Source of the DNA: Phyto melanocephala
Lineage: Eukaryota; Arthropoda; Insecta; Diptera; Rhinophoridae
Assembly: GCA_941918925.1 (NCBI GenBank)
Contig: OW799236.1
Coordinates: 74,242,465 to 74,306,464 of the forward strand
DNA: 64,000 nt
Reading direction: 5' to 3'
Shown here piece by piece: positions 13,601 to 24,899 of this stretch. Under the pieces are notes generated by a model that was given only the letters and a program-made list of their open reading frames with translations, made no database searches and was not told the DNA's origin. The first letter of the stretch is position 1. Every line of letters starts with the position of its first letter. The position numbers and the translations under genes were made by a program.

Positions 13601-13943
13601 GGGTCTCCACGTAGCAATATTTATAACCGAAATTGTAAAATTGTATTGCATCCATAGAGATTGCGACGTGTAGACCGAAAATTGCTAAATGTAGCAATTT
13701 ATTGCGCAATAATTGCTCTACTAATTGCTTAAGCAGTTATTGCTGCAATAAGCTGTCGAAATCGCTTACTTTTCTTTAAATTTTTTGTTTTTCTTTGCAG
13801 AAACAAAGAAAAATTAAAATAATTTTACCTGATAATAAATTAGAGTGAGGTATGTATATCAAAAGAAAACCACAAATAAATAGCCGTTATTCTGCCGACG
13901 TTTTTTCTTATGCTTAGCAATGAAAATTGCTACGTGGAGACCC
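13601..13943. repeat. MITE with TIR GGGTCTCCACGTAGCAAT
   Basis: An 18-bp inverted repeat, GGGTCTCCACGTAGCAAT, bounds 343 bp (left at 13601, inverted right end at 13943). The interior is full of GCAAT/ATTGC words in both orientations and has no coding capacity. No clear target duplication is visible. It sits 11 bp from the next MITE. Confidence 0.65.
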
Positions 13944-13954
13944 AGCGTAAGAAT

Positions 13955-14197
13955 CATGGTACAATCATCAGGTAGCCGCAGTTCTGCAACAACAAAATCC
14001 TAAATGTATTTTGTTGTTGGAAAACGACGACTTAAATGTCAAAAAGCAAATGTGTGTGCGTGTTTTTTTGGCGGTAGAATATATACGTACACAAAATATA
14101 CACATACATACACAAAATTTGACATCTAAGTTAAACTTTAAGGTAGAGAAAAAAATAATCAGCTGTTTTAGTGAGGCTACCTGATAATTTTACCATG
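13955..14197. repeat. MITE with 8-bp target duplication (CATGGTA ends)
   Basis: The 243-bp element begins CATGGTA and ends TACCATG, with inner TIR words ATCAGGTAGCC / GGCTACCTGAT. It is flanked by a perfect 8-bp direct repeat, GTAAGAAT, at 13947-13954 and 14198-14205. An 8-bp duplication is typical of hAT and P-like elements. It shares the ATCAGGTA and AATAATCAGCTG words with the CAAGGCATA elements at 17.8, 21.0 and 28.9 kb. Confidence 0.8.
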
Positions 14198-14205
14198 GTA
14201 AGAAT

Positions 14206-14549
14206 GAATTGTAGCGAAAGTTTAATTAAGTATGATTTATTGTCGTAATTCAGCACTGGTCGGGCTAAGAGCTCGCGCGTCATTGTCATTATCGTTGTCG
14301 AATAAGGACAATCAGGCCGTCCTTTTCATCCGGCTTCGAGAGTTTTACCTCTCACACTCGAATTGGTTAAGTGCGTAGCGTCGGCTAACTGTACCGAGTT
14401 ACAGTTACCCGAAGTCACATTTGACCACGTGCAAAACTTTAAATATATAATTAATAAGGAAAGATTTCTATAACCGTTTATTTTATCATTTTGAGTCATC
14501 GTACTAAAAACTTCGTTTTTAAAAGAAACAAAGAAGGAATTTAATATAT
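14206..14549. other. Unassigned moderately GC-rich stretch
   Basis: It is richer in GC than its surroundings near 14260-14430 (for example CGGGCTAAGAGCTCGCGCGT). I see no gene, RNA fold or repeat partner within the window. Confidence 0.4.
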
Positions 14550-14711
14550 CGCTCATTTGCCGCAAGAACGGCATAACTCAAAATTTGTGATTTTTGAGTT
14601 TATAATACAGAAATATTGGCAATATGATGTTCTATCTTGTGTAAAATACTTATTTTGATATCTTGTATACAGAACGTGTGAGACGAGTATATGCCGTTAT
14701 TTATATTCTTA

Positions 14712-15534
14712 CTAGCCAAACCCGGCGCGCGTTGCTACGCCCCTTAATGAATCGAAATGCATTCTGAATTTTAATTGAATATCAAGTGCAAAAACCTAAA
14801 AATTATAATTTTTTTATGGGCGTGGCATTTCCCACTTTTCTAGTCACGAAATTGTAAAGTCATAACAGCTCAATATGTGTGCAAAGTTTCAGAAGAATCG
14901 GACCAGTGCAAGTATCCCAAAATTAAAATTGTTTTTATGGGCGTGGCCTTGCCCACTTTTCTAATCACGAAATTGTAAAGTCATAATAGCTCAATATGTG
15001 TGCAAAGTTTCAGAATAATCGGTCCAGTGCAAGTACCTCAAAATGATACCTTTTTTTATGGGCGTGGCACTGCCCACTTTTCTAATCTTGAAATTATTTA
15101 GTCATGACAGCTTAATATGTGTGCAAAGTTTCAGAAAAATCGGTCTGATGCAAGTACCTCAAAATTATAGCCTTTTTTTATGGGCGTGGCCCCGCCCACT
15201 TTTTTAATCACGAAGTTATAAAGTCACGACAGCTTAATATGTGTGCAAAGTTTCAGAAAAATCGGTCCAGTGCAAGTACCTCAAAGTTAAAACTTTTTTA
15301 GGGGCGTGGCCCCGCCCACTTTTCTTATCACGAAATTATTTAGTCATGACAGCTCGATATGTGTGCAAAGTTTCAGAAAAATCGGTCAAGTGCAAGTAGC
15401 TAAAACTGATAACTAATTTTTTATGGGCGTGGCCCCGCCCACTTTTTTTCATCCATAAACACTCCCCGGTATGTGTACAACAACTTACCAAAGTTTGAGC
15501 CCGATCGGTTTTACAGTTTCAGAGTCTATAGCTA

Positions 15535-15565
<31 letters not shown>

Positions 15566-15585
15566 TTCACTTTTATATATATAGA
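14712..15585 (-). mobile_element. Non-autonomous Helitron with six ~121-bp internal repeats
   Basis: Read on the minus strand it starts TCTATATATATAAAAGTG and ends CCGGGTTTGGCTAG, flanked by A on the 5' side and T on the 3' side, the canonical Helitron insertion. A GT-rich microsatellite follows the 5' end. A unit of about 121 bp is repeated six times (ATGGGCGTGGC or a variant near 14816, 14938, 15058, 15179, 15301 and 15422). There is no Rep/helicase coding sequence. It is inserted in the 3-kb TIR element, near its left end. Confidence 0.85.
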
Positions 15586-16055
15586 TGTTTCGCTCTTTTT
15601 TTACTTACAACAACGACACATCGTTACTTACGCCACAGTCGTTAAGGTTTGAACATTGTTTTGTTTTCGGAAATAGCGATAAGTGGAAAGGTAAAATGTA
15701 TTTTATGTAGTAAAAATGCTTATATACTGGCATATTTTGTGTTGTGTCTGTTTTGTTGAAAAAAATCATCTGATTATAACTAGCTATAACACGATATATG
15801 CCATTATTGTTGGAAAAATTTTAACCATAAACTTAATTATTTTTACTTATGACGTTATTGTTACTAAAAAATATGTTGTTAAGAAGTCAGAATATTGAAC
15901 TATCAAGTAATGTGTCATTATTGACGATAAATTTTAAGATGTTATATCTAAAATTATTGCAATAACTCAAAATAAGTCCATATTGCTAGGAAAAAAAAAA
16001 CATTTCTTCAAAATAATACAAAAGCAAAACTTTAATTTGTTTTAGCTTTTTTAAA

Positions 16056-16566
16056 ATGTCTGACTACAACCGGCGCAAATCAGCATCTAGTTCTTCAACA
16101 CTTTTCGAAGACTGACGATTCTGTTGCAGATGTGACATACTGCCAAAGTTCTACGGATGATAATGATAGCAATGACAGCAGTGAAAAAATATTTTCAGTA
16201 ATCGAAGCTACATATTCTAATCCAGCCACTGACAACACTATTTCACAAGTTGAAGCAACATCTTCTAATATAGATATAAAATCTATTACCCATAAATATA
16301 TAATATCCCTGATTGAAAGAGAAGCAAAACGATTGTTAAAAAGTGGCCCTATTTACACAACAGAGTCGTTTGTGTCTATTATTCGATCGGCAGGAAAGAG
16401 GGTGGATCCATTTAATGTGCATGAACTTTGTTTTGAGGACTTGGAGTTTTATGATTTTAAAAGACTGGCAAATGAAATCGGCCCTTTAAATATGAGCGAG
16501 ATAATACTATCACAAGTAAAAATTAATAAAGTTGAGAAAGAATTACAAAACTCCGTCTTACGCTGA
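16056..16566 (+). pseudogene. Unknown protein carried by the TIR element, one frameshift
   Basis: A frame opens at the ATG at 16056 (MSDYNRRKSASSSS) just after a good 3' splice-like site (TTGTTTTAG). It stops at 16113, and a second frame continues without an ATG from about 16114 to the stop at 16566. One extra base near 16113 would account for the break, because the acidic/serine stretch runs on across it. The rest has an acidic Ser/Asp/Asn-rich region followed by a compact part rich in L, E and K (HKYIISLIEREAKRLLKSG, then FEDLEFYDFKRLANEIG). I do not recognise the family. It may be an exon of a transposase or accessory gene of the element, or a captured host fragment. Codon use is as AT-rich as its neighbours. 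Confidence 0.45.
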
Positions 16567-16621
16567 AGATGAATTCAAGAAGGCGACTGTTATTAAAAAA
16601 AGAAACAAGCAACATCTATTA

Positions 16622-16910
16622 TCTTACTAATATAATAAATGTGAATGTTTGTATGTTTGGATATTTGTTACTCAATCACGCAAAAACGGCTGAACGGAAC
16701 CAAATGAAATTCGGCACATAGATAGATAACAACCTAGATTAACACATAGGATATTTTTTATCACGATAACCAGGCGAAGTCGTTGGCAAACTCATCATCA
16801 CACATTCTAAACGGGTTGTTTGAGTTGTAAATATTTTTATTTTTGTTGTTAATACTAAGTCTACCTTTTATCCCGATAACTACGCAGACGAAGTCGTGGT
16901 CATAAGCTAG
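16622..16910 (+). mobile_element. Short non-autonomous Helitron
   Basis: The 289-bp element starts TCTTACTAATATAATAAATG and ends GACGAAGTCGTGGTCATAAGCTAG after a small GAC-GAA-GTC hairpin. It is flanked by A (16621) and T (16911). These are the standard Helitron termini: TC at the 5' end, a 3' hairpin and CTAG. It is inserted just after the unknown ORF of the TIR element. Confidence 0.85.
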
Positions 16911-17967
16911 TTTTAAATAAAGCTTTTAATAGCAAACCAAGCATTTCCAAAAATAAAAAAGACGACATCACGATTTGATTAAAACAAGCTCATTCCACAT
17001 TTTTACAAAAAACTTTAAGCGTTTTATTCATGTTATCGAAAAGACTGAATTTGTTTTTTATGTTTACTTATTTAAAGCAAAAGACTTTTGTTATGAAATC
17101 TTATGATAAATACCATTAAACAGAGTTTTTCATATGGTATTTAATATAATTTAATTTTAACTTTAAAAAATGTTTAATTGAAATAAATTGTTTTAATATT
17201 TTAATTTTTTTTAGTTTATAAGTCTTTGAAATTAAAGACTTTTTTCGCATTAAGAACGACGTATTTTAGTTTACTATACTACAATCAATGAACTTTAGCA
17301 GCAATAACGTCATAACTCAAAGTATAAACAATTTTCCATCTAAAACAATTATTAAAAATTTATTACTTTACTTTTTTCTATACGGATATATTAAATATAA
17401 GTTGATTTACAAGATGATATCAAAATATTTACATTTATTCATTTTTCTTTGGAGTTATAGTCAATTGAACACTTAAAACGCATTTATCTCAAAATCAAAA
17501 ATTTTGAGTTATGCCGTTCTTGTAGCAAATGAGCGATATGCTCGAGTTTTATATACACCTACACACTAAGGATACATAATACATGATTTCACGAAAGGAA
17601 GATTTAAGCGATCATAAATTATATTTACAGACATGACTTACTTAATCACAAGTAATAAATCTTGTGATCAGTAAGTCGCACTACAAACGCAATATGCTTA
17701 TGCAGCCAACCAATTTTAATAATTAAAAAAAAATGATTTACTACGTTTGATTATACATACGTATTCGCATATTTGCTTAAGCCAGCTTATGCACATTAAA
17801 GTTAGACCAAGGCGAATTTATTTATCAGGTGGTGGTAATTCTACAACAAATACAACATTAAAAAAACAACATGGTTTTTTATTGTTGCTTTCGACTGTCG
17901 ATGTGTCAAAAACTACATGGTTTTTGTTTGTGTTTTTTTGCGCAGGAAGGAGTAATCTATGTAAACA

Positions 17968-18722
17968 TCTATATATATAACAAGTAAGAGCGCTATATTC
18001 GGCCGTGCCGAATCTTATATACCCTTCACAACATGTAGTCATGCAATAACAGTAGTTGTATCACCATTCATCCCATATGAAATACGTACCTTCATATAAA
18101 AACATACATATATAAAAACATCCCATTGTAAAATTATAAATTTACGTATGTATGTTAAAAAAAAATAAAAAAAAAATTAAAAAAAAAAATTAAAAAAAAA
18201 ATTTAAAAAAAAAATTAAAAAATAAAAATTTAAAAAAAAAAAATTTAAAAAAAAAAAAAAAAATTTAATAAAAATTAAAATATTTTTGGCTCAGCTGGGA
18301 TTCGATGCCACGTTTTCTCTAACCAGTATACACGTTTGTATGTATGTATGTTGTTGTTGTAATGTTGTTTTTGTGAAAAAAAAATCGAGGTGGTCGTGGG
18401 TTTTTGCTCATATCTCAGTTGTTTATGTACCGATGTTTCTGATTTTCAATACCGATCTACTCCCGAATATTTCTGATATTTTAGTACCTCACCCGAGTCC
18501 AAGCGATGTCGGGGGGCCTCAAAAACTTGATTTCAACATACACACGGACAGACGGTCAGACGGACAGACAGACAGACTGACAGGGCTTAATCGACTCTCC
18601 TATTCATAAGCTTTCAGAAAATATATACTTTATGGGGTCGGAAATCAAAATTGTAGAAATTTCACACGGAATGACAAACCTATATATACCCTTTTTCACT
18701 GTGTGAAGGGTATAAAAATGAA

Positions 18723-18761
<39 letters not shown>

Positions 18762-19586
18762 GCTATAGACTCCGAAACTGTAAAACCGATCGGGCTCAAA
18801 CTTTGGTAAGTTGTTGTACACATACCAGGGAGTGTTTATGGATGGAAAAAGGTGGGCGGGGCTACGCCCATAAAAATTAGTTATCAGTTTTAGCTACTTG
18901 CACTTGACCGATTTTTCTGAAATTTTGCACACATATCGAGCTGTCATGACTAAATAATTTTGTAATAATAAAAGTGGGCGGGGCCACGCCCCTAAAAAAG
19001 TTTTAATTTTGAGATACTTGCACTGGACCGATTTTTCTGAAACTTTGCACACATACTAAGCTGTCATAACCATATAATTTTATGATTAGAAAAGTGGGCG
19101 GGACCATGCCCATAAAAAATTAGTTATCAGTTTTAGCTACTTGCACTGGACCGAATTTTCTGAAACTTTGCAAACATACTGAGCTGTCATGACTTTACAC
19201 TTTTGTCATTAGAAAAGTGGGCAGTGCCACGCCCATTAAAAAAAGGTATCATTTTGAGGTACTTGCACTGGCCCGATTTTTCTGAAACTTTGCACACATA
19301 TTGAGTTGTCATGACTATACAGTTTCGTATTTAGAAAAGTGGGCAGTGTCACTCCCATAAAAAAAGGTATCATTTTGAGGTACTCACACTGGACCGATTT
19401 TTCTGAAACTTTGCACACTTATTGAGCTGTCATGACTATACAGTTTCGTAATTAGAAAAGTGGGCAGTGCCACGCTCATAAAGAAAAAATTATAGTTTTT
19501 AGCCTTGCACTTGATATTCGATTAAAATTTAGAATGCGATTAAAAATTCATGAAGGGGCGTAGCAACGCGCGCCGGGATTGGCTAG
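17968..19586 (+). mobile_element. Helitron split at its 5' end by a mini-me insertion
   Basis: This is a second copy of the Helitron at 14712-15585, in the opposite orientation. Its first 13 bases, TCTATATATATAA, lie at 17968-17980. The body resumes near 18714 with ATGAAACTCTG, a long GT microsatellite and five or six units of the ~121-bp repeat, ending CGCCGGGATTGGCTAG at 19586. A flanks the 5' end and T the 3' end. Between the two parts sits a complete mini-me element. Confidence 0.85.
17981..18713 (+). repeat. Mini-me-like element nested in a Helitron
   Basis: The complete subfamily-1 copy begins CAAGTAAGAGCGC, has the hairpin ATTCGGCCGTGCCGAAT, a 100-bp A tract, the GACAGACGG run and the end GAAGGGTATA. 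It sits in an A run of the Helitron 5' end with no target duplication of more than one base. Confidence 0.88.
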
Positions 19587-19651
19587 TAAATAATATTTGA
19601 CAATTTAATCATCATTAATAATAATAATAATGAATTCGCCTTGAGTTAGAC

Positions 19652-20373
19652 CTTTAAGTTTTTTTTTATTTTAATAAATTATATGATGCGTAAATATAAC
19701 TAAATGATTTTTTGTTAATTTAATAGAAAAGTTAAAACAAAAACTTCACGATATTACGAATTTTGCAGTATAAGTCAATTATGGCAAAATTAGTATTCCG
19801 ACACTAGTAAAGTCAATTTCATTTTCGAAACCAGCTAAAGTTAAAGTGAGCATTTAATATGACATACACTTCATTTTTTTATAACAATACATTAACCTAA
19901 AAGTGACTTATGTTTTGTAAATCTGTAATTTTTCTGCTGTGTGAAGAAAATTTGGAAACATCTACCAGAAGGCGTTGCGCTGAGCTAGGAATGGTTCGTA
20001 CGTCACTACAGCGCATTAAGAAGCAAAGATTTACTGTTATTTTCATATATGGTGAAATTGGTACAAGAAATAATACCGGCAGATCATCATATAAAGTGCA
20101 GAAAGAGAAAAATTACACAAAAAAGTAAGATAAAGCAAAATTTGCAGGATTTATCTCAGCAACTCGACGAGGTAGCCAAATCGAATTTAAGATTTGAAAA
20201 ATTTGGAGTCGAATACCGAAGATGCCATTCTTACTAAAAATGGCCTTGTGACGATATATATTTATTTTTTTGTTATTTAAATATTAACACAAGTTATTGA
20301 AATTTTAGTTCCTTAAGTAATTGGAATAATATAATTTAAATTTTTATTATAATGTAATACAAATGTACATATT
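19652..20373. other. Unassigned spacer
   Basis: It is AT-rich. A possible old coding relic near 19930-20235 (VRTSLQRIKKQR and QDLSQQLDEVAKSN in two frames) has no recognisable family and is not scored as a gene. Confidence 0.4.
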
Positions 20374-21013
20374 AGGTCTGTCTGCGTACACATATTTTGC
20401 ATCATTTTATGCAAAATGTTACAAAATCTTGCAAAATGTTGTCTGCGTACTCAAAATCTCTTACAGCGAGAGAGCAAAAAAGAAAATTTTTTGACAGTTG
20501 GAAGTTGAGAACTTGCAAAATGTTGTTGGAGAAATTTCTTCTTGCAAGATTTTGCAACTAGTTTGAACAGCTGTTTTTATTTACTAATTATGAAAAAATT
20601 TTTGTGAAACGAAAATAAAAATTGAAATTTAACAATGGCAGAGGTAAGTAGTTAGAATTGTACTGATTTTTAACCTTTATAAAATATTATAATAAACAAC
20701 ATTTTACTTCATGTTAGAAACGTCCAAATATACAGTGTGACCGTAATGTAAGTGGATTGGAGATGGCAGAACCGATAAAATTAGAATTTTTTAATTTACC
20801 GCGAGAATTCACTTTCGCGTACACATATGCTAAAACTCTTTTGCTTTGTAATTTCAATTGTTTACACACCGATCAGCTGTTTTCTTGCAAAATTTTACTG
20901 GATACTGTCTGCGTACTTTTTGATATATTTTTAGCCGCCAGAGTAAAATTGGTATTACTCTCCCAAAAAAATTTACTGAGTATTTGCTACTGGAAAAGTA
21001 CGCAGACAGACCT
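20374..21013 (+). mobile_element. TIR element AGGTCTGTCTGCGTAC with a truncated two-exon gene
   Basis: The 16-bp TIR AGGTCTGTCTGCGTAC at 20374 pairs with its inverse ending at 21013, and ATT flanks both sides as a 3-bp duplication. Extra GTCTGCGTAC words lie inside at about 20441 and 20909. A small gene-like structure is visible: ATGGCAGAG at 20636, a donor GTAAGT, an acceptor near 20717, then KRPNIQCDRNVSGLEMAEP in the same phase. The frame then runs into the right end, so this is probably a deletion derivative that keeps the promoter and first exons. A 3-bp duplication suggests a PIF/Harbinger relative, but ATT is not the usual TWA. Confidence 0.65.
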
Positions 21014-21040
21014 ATTAATTGTTGATTTTTTATTATATAT

Positions 21041-21249
21041 CAAGGCATATTTATTCATCAGGTAATTGCAGTTCGGAGAGAATTTTTTTGTTTATATTTT
21101 TTATATATGAAGTTTGACATTTGAAATAAATTAGAAAAGAGAGAAAATTGTGTTTTATTTATGCATTTTGACATCTGAAATTTAAAATAAGTGAAGAAAA
21201 AAATAATCAGCTGACGAATCAAGAGTACCTGATGAATAAATATGCCTTA
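21041..21249. repeat. MITE of the CAAGGCATA family
   Basis: The 209-bp element has a 22-bp TIR (CAAGGCATATTTATTCATCA and inverse). The interior word AATAATCAGCTGACGAATCA is shared with the copy at 28921. The flanks TTATATAT and TTATATAC approximate an 8-bp duplication. It lies 27 bp after the preceding TIR element. Confidence 0.75.
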
Positions 21250-21860
21250 ATTATATACGTAGAATTTGAATTTTATATGTAAATGTTAAAATATTTTAGT
21301 TCTGGTTAAATAAGGATTTTGAGCAAAATATGTTCGAGTATGGATTTTTGTTTTTTGTTATACCAACAAATTTATTGATTTTGTCATACTAAAATTTTAA
21401 TTCTCTTGTAAATTCTTATTTTAGCTTCAGTTTTTTATTTATACCTATATTTTATATTATTAAAACAATTGAATGATAAGCTATTTAAGTATGTAAGAAT
21501 GTAGAGTATGTAGAAAACATTTGTAAAACTAACTACTACATTTATCTCGATTCTTATATTAGTGTTTAGTTTTAAACAGGTATTTATGTTAAAAATATTG
21601 AGTACTGGTTTAAAATAAATTTCATATAATTATATATAATCAAGAAAACTGTTATACTGTGTTTTGACTCATCACTGGACCGCTACTTATTTTTGCAACT
21701 GTTTTAAGTACTATATTTAATAATCAACTTTGTATATTGTGTTACCGGTAAATATTTGCGCGTTTCTCAAAGAAAAAAGTTAACTAAATAAAAATAACAA
21801 TATAATTTGAAAAATATAAAATTGTTTTAATTCAATAAAAATATTGTGTTAACTTTTAAA
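21250..21860. promoter_or_regulatory. Upstream region and 5' UTR of Nup107
   Basis: This is AT-rich sequence without repeats or reading frames. The transcription start cannot be placed with confidence. The start codon context is TTTTAAAATGTC. Confidence 0.35.
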
Positions 21861-24554
21861 ATGTCAGGCTCTTCGTTTGTCAGTAAACGTGGTTTGAGCA
21901 AGGCACGTACGCCACAACCTGGAGCTATGTCAGTGTCTGGGACGAATGATTCTAATAATTATTCCATTACATTGATGCCTGCCGAATTGCAGCGCATGTT
22001 AGATCAATCTAACTTAAACCACACTACTTTGGATTCTTTCCAAGCTGGTGGTGTAATCGAGAATCAAAGTTTGTGTGGTCACTCGGACCAAACAAATTTA
22101 GATGTATTTAAAGAAAGGGCTGATACGTTATTTCCACAATTTTTAGAGGTATTACAAGCACGCACTAATGATTCAGAGATGTTTGATACTATACAGGAAC
22201 TAATACATATTTGCTCGGGTGTGGTTGAAGAATGTCAAAAAGATAGCATGAGGCCGACAGAGACGAAGACAAACAGAAAAATTGAATGGTTGGAAAGGGA
22301 ATGCAAAACTTGGAAATTGCTTTATGCTTTATATAAAGATCGTATATTAATACAAAATGATGAGCAGGGAATAGATTACGATGTTTCTATGTTAGGAGGC
22401 TCGGAAAAGGAAGTTATAGCTCAACTGTACAATTGTAATTCGACTTTGAGAGAATATCAATTGATAATCGATTGGTTAGAGGCGTTTTACGATGGTAAGT
22501 CGTCGGGACCTCAAGTGGGTCATACCACTGATCGCACTGTAGGGTGGGAAAATACTCTGTTCCAACTAAAAAAGCAAAAAGATATTGCATTTAGCTCGGG
22601 TGGCGAAATTGTAAAGTGTTTAGATCCTGATGCACCAATTAGGGAGAAAAAACCCTTGCATGCTTTAGACGAAGAAGACAATATACGTCTGTCCCGTTGT
22701 ATATTCCAGGAAATACGACAAGGTCGCATTGATGAAGCCATGGCCCTGTGTAAGTATTGCGGGCAAACGTGGAGAGCAGCCATTTTAGAAGGCTGGCGTT
22801 TACATGAAGATCCCAACTACGAAGGAATGCAATCAAATAATTGCGAAAAGTTACCTATCGAGGGAAATCCCAGAAGAGATATATGGAAAAAATGCGCCTG
22901 GATGATGGCCGATTCAAAGAAATTTGATGAATATACTAGAGCCATAGCGGGAACTTTTTGTGGGCACTTAGAATCATTGAAAACTTTACTCAACAATTCT
23001 TGGGAGGATCTGTTATGGGCCTACCTTAAGGTGCAAGTTGACATTAGAGTTGAAAGTGAAATACGAGCCTGCTGCATGAAAAGCTACCATGCTTTACCCG
23101 ATGCCTATTGGAATTCAAAAATGTCTTTGGAACAAATTTTTGATGAGCTTTTAGTTCATAATGATGCTGCCGTGCGTGAATATGCCCAAAGTAAAGTTGG
23201 TGTAATACAAAAATATATAATACTTGACAATATAGGCGAACTTTTACAGCAAATGAGTAAATGGGTAGAAGAGGAAAACCCGTCCACAGAAAATTCAAAC
23301 GGTTTAAGTTCTCATATGCTAAGATTTTTGACACATTTAGTTTTATTCATGCGCCAGATTGGACGTGTAGATAAGGAGGAAACTGCTGATCGTATTATCT
23401 CCGCCTACGTAGAGTGTTTAATACAAATGAAAGATTCGCAACTGGTCGCCTTTTATACAGCCGCTTTGCCCCAAAAACTGCAAATTGTGTTATACTCAAA
23501 ATTCTTAGAAACAATTACCGAAACTTCACTACGCCAACAAGCCTTAGAAGAGGCCATAAATGCTGGCCTAGATGTAGAAAATATTACTCGCCAAACTGTG
23601 CAGAACATAAGCCAACGTCAACAATCGGAATCTGACTTGGAAGAACAAGAATCGTTACAGCAAGGTGATATTTCGCAATTTGATCAACATAAAATCAAGG
23701 CCTTAGAGTGGCTTACCTTTTTACCCACACAACGCGGTGATCTTCTTTGGCAGGGTAATGCCATGATACGTTATTTTTTGGCCGAAAACAAATTAGAATG
23801 TGTACGCTCTGTGTATAATATCATTCCAGTCGATTCGCTGACGCATATTATAAATATTTATGGTTCCAAAGATAATTTGCCATGCCGTGAAGATTGCAGC
23901 ATTAAGGAATATCTTTGTTATAAAGTTTATTTGGCTGCCATAGATGCTTTTAATGAATGGTCGCGGTTATATCATAATCGTCCGAAGGAACCGCAAACGC
24001 TTAGTGCTGGTGCTAACTTTACCGAACGTATTGCTTCGGAGCATAAGGAACAAGTATATAGGAACGAGTTGAACAGATGGAATGTATCGTTGGAGGAACA
24101 ATCGAAATGTAAGTGACATTGAAAACAATATATAAACATTATCTAGCACGAAATTAAAATGAAAATACAACTATTTTTACACTTTCTAGCTAGTCGCGAT
24201 GCCCTCTACAACATTCTTGTTTTTCCTGAAAAAGGCTGGCTAATTGATCCCGATACACCTAAAGATCCAACAGAAATTCCTGAAATTGTGTGGGAAAATC
24301 GTCAAATACAATTGGATAAAATACGAAGAATATGTATACCGGAAATAGTTCTACTACTACACAAGGTATTGCATTTATCAGAAGACTATCAGGGTTGTGT
24401 TAAATTAGCCGATGAGGTGGCATCTGAAAGTCATCAAATACACCGTGTATACACAAAGCATAAATTAGCGGAGTTATTATCAAAATTGGCAGAATCTGCA
24501 CTGGAGTTATTGAATAAAAAGTTTGATCCTTGGGGTTACCCCGCAACAATTTAA
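21861..24554 (+). CDS. Nup107: Nuclear pore complex protein Nup107
   Basis: Two exons, 21861-24108 and 24190-24554, join through an 81-bp GT-AG intron (codon split T|CT) into 870 aa, close to the size of animal Nup107. A short Ser/Gly-rich N-terminus is followed by an all-helical protein. Recognisable conserved stretches include GNPRRDIWKKCAWMMAD, the CGHLESLKTLLNNSWEDLLW segment (near residues 370-390), and a C-terminus with FPEKGWLIDP and KLADEVASE. In the family, Nup107 is a scaffold of the Y-shaped Nup107-160 subcomplex and binds Nup133 through its C-terminal part. Upstream GTG at 21846 is in frame, but the ATG at 21861 (MSGSSFVSKR) is the natural start. A poly(A) signal AATAAA lies near 24736. 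The CFAP20-like gene begins 345 bp downstream on the same strand. Confidence 0.95.
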
Positions 24555-24899
24555 ATCCTTAAACATATACGGTCTAATTCATAAGAACTAAAAGAGCTTT
24601 ATAAGAGGTTTATTACTCAAATTTTCATAGAAAATCAGTTTAATAAACCTTTTATAACTTTTATGAACAAGGCAGATATTATTTAAATTAAAAATTTATA
24701 AAAGTCATTGTTAGTATTTAGTGTTTTTTTGTATAATAAAAATAAAAGTTTTTAATTTTATATTGAAAGGCAACTTCTCTTAAATATATTGTTTTATAAA
24801 AAAAGGCGTATTACAAACACAAATATATTAAATTTGTCAAAAAATTTACTTTTCATTTGTTACAACTTTTCGATTATTTTTTGAATCTTCACAACGCTT

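Larger units (their letters stand above)
14550..17535. mobile_element. Unclassified ~3-kb TIR transposon carrying an unknown ORF
   Basis: CGCTCATTTGC at 14550 begins an arm of about 50 bp. It returns inverted at 17487-17535 with only a few differences (shared words AAGAACGGCATAACTC and CAAAATTT). ATAT flanks both outer ends. Extra copies of the word ATAACTCAAA lie inside near 15964 and 17312, and AACTCAAAAA-type inverted words lie close to both ends. Removing the two nested Helitrons (14712-15585 and 16622-16910) leaves about 1.8 kb. The single sizable frame is at 16056-16566. The structure is seen; the superfamily is unknown. Confidence 0.65.
17808..19643. repeat. CAAGGCGAA MITE split by a Helitron and a mini-me
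   Basis: CAAGGCGAATTTATTTATCA at 17808 pairs with the inverted AATTCGCCTTG ending at 19643. The 8-bp repeat AGTTAGAC flanks it at 17800-17807 and 19644-19651. Removing the nested insertion 17968-19586 leaves about 217 bp, the same size as the uninterrupted relatives at 21.0 and 28.9 kb. The family is hAT- or P-like by its 8-bp duplication. Confidence 0.8.

Noticed and set aside
15541..15562. CA microsatellite as an independent feature
   Set aside because: It is the inner end of the Helitron and occurs in the same place in the second copy (18727-18760).
19236..19418. Repeated peptide (CVQSFRKIGPV type) from the Helitron at 18.7-19.6 kb
   Set aside because: It is the translation of the 121-bp tandem repeat and has no stable start or domain.
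23044..23334. Minus-strand frames inside Nup107
   Set aside because: They are shadows of the conserved sense protein.
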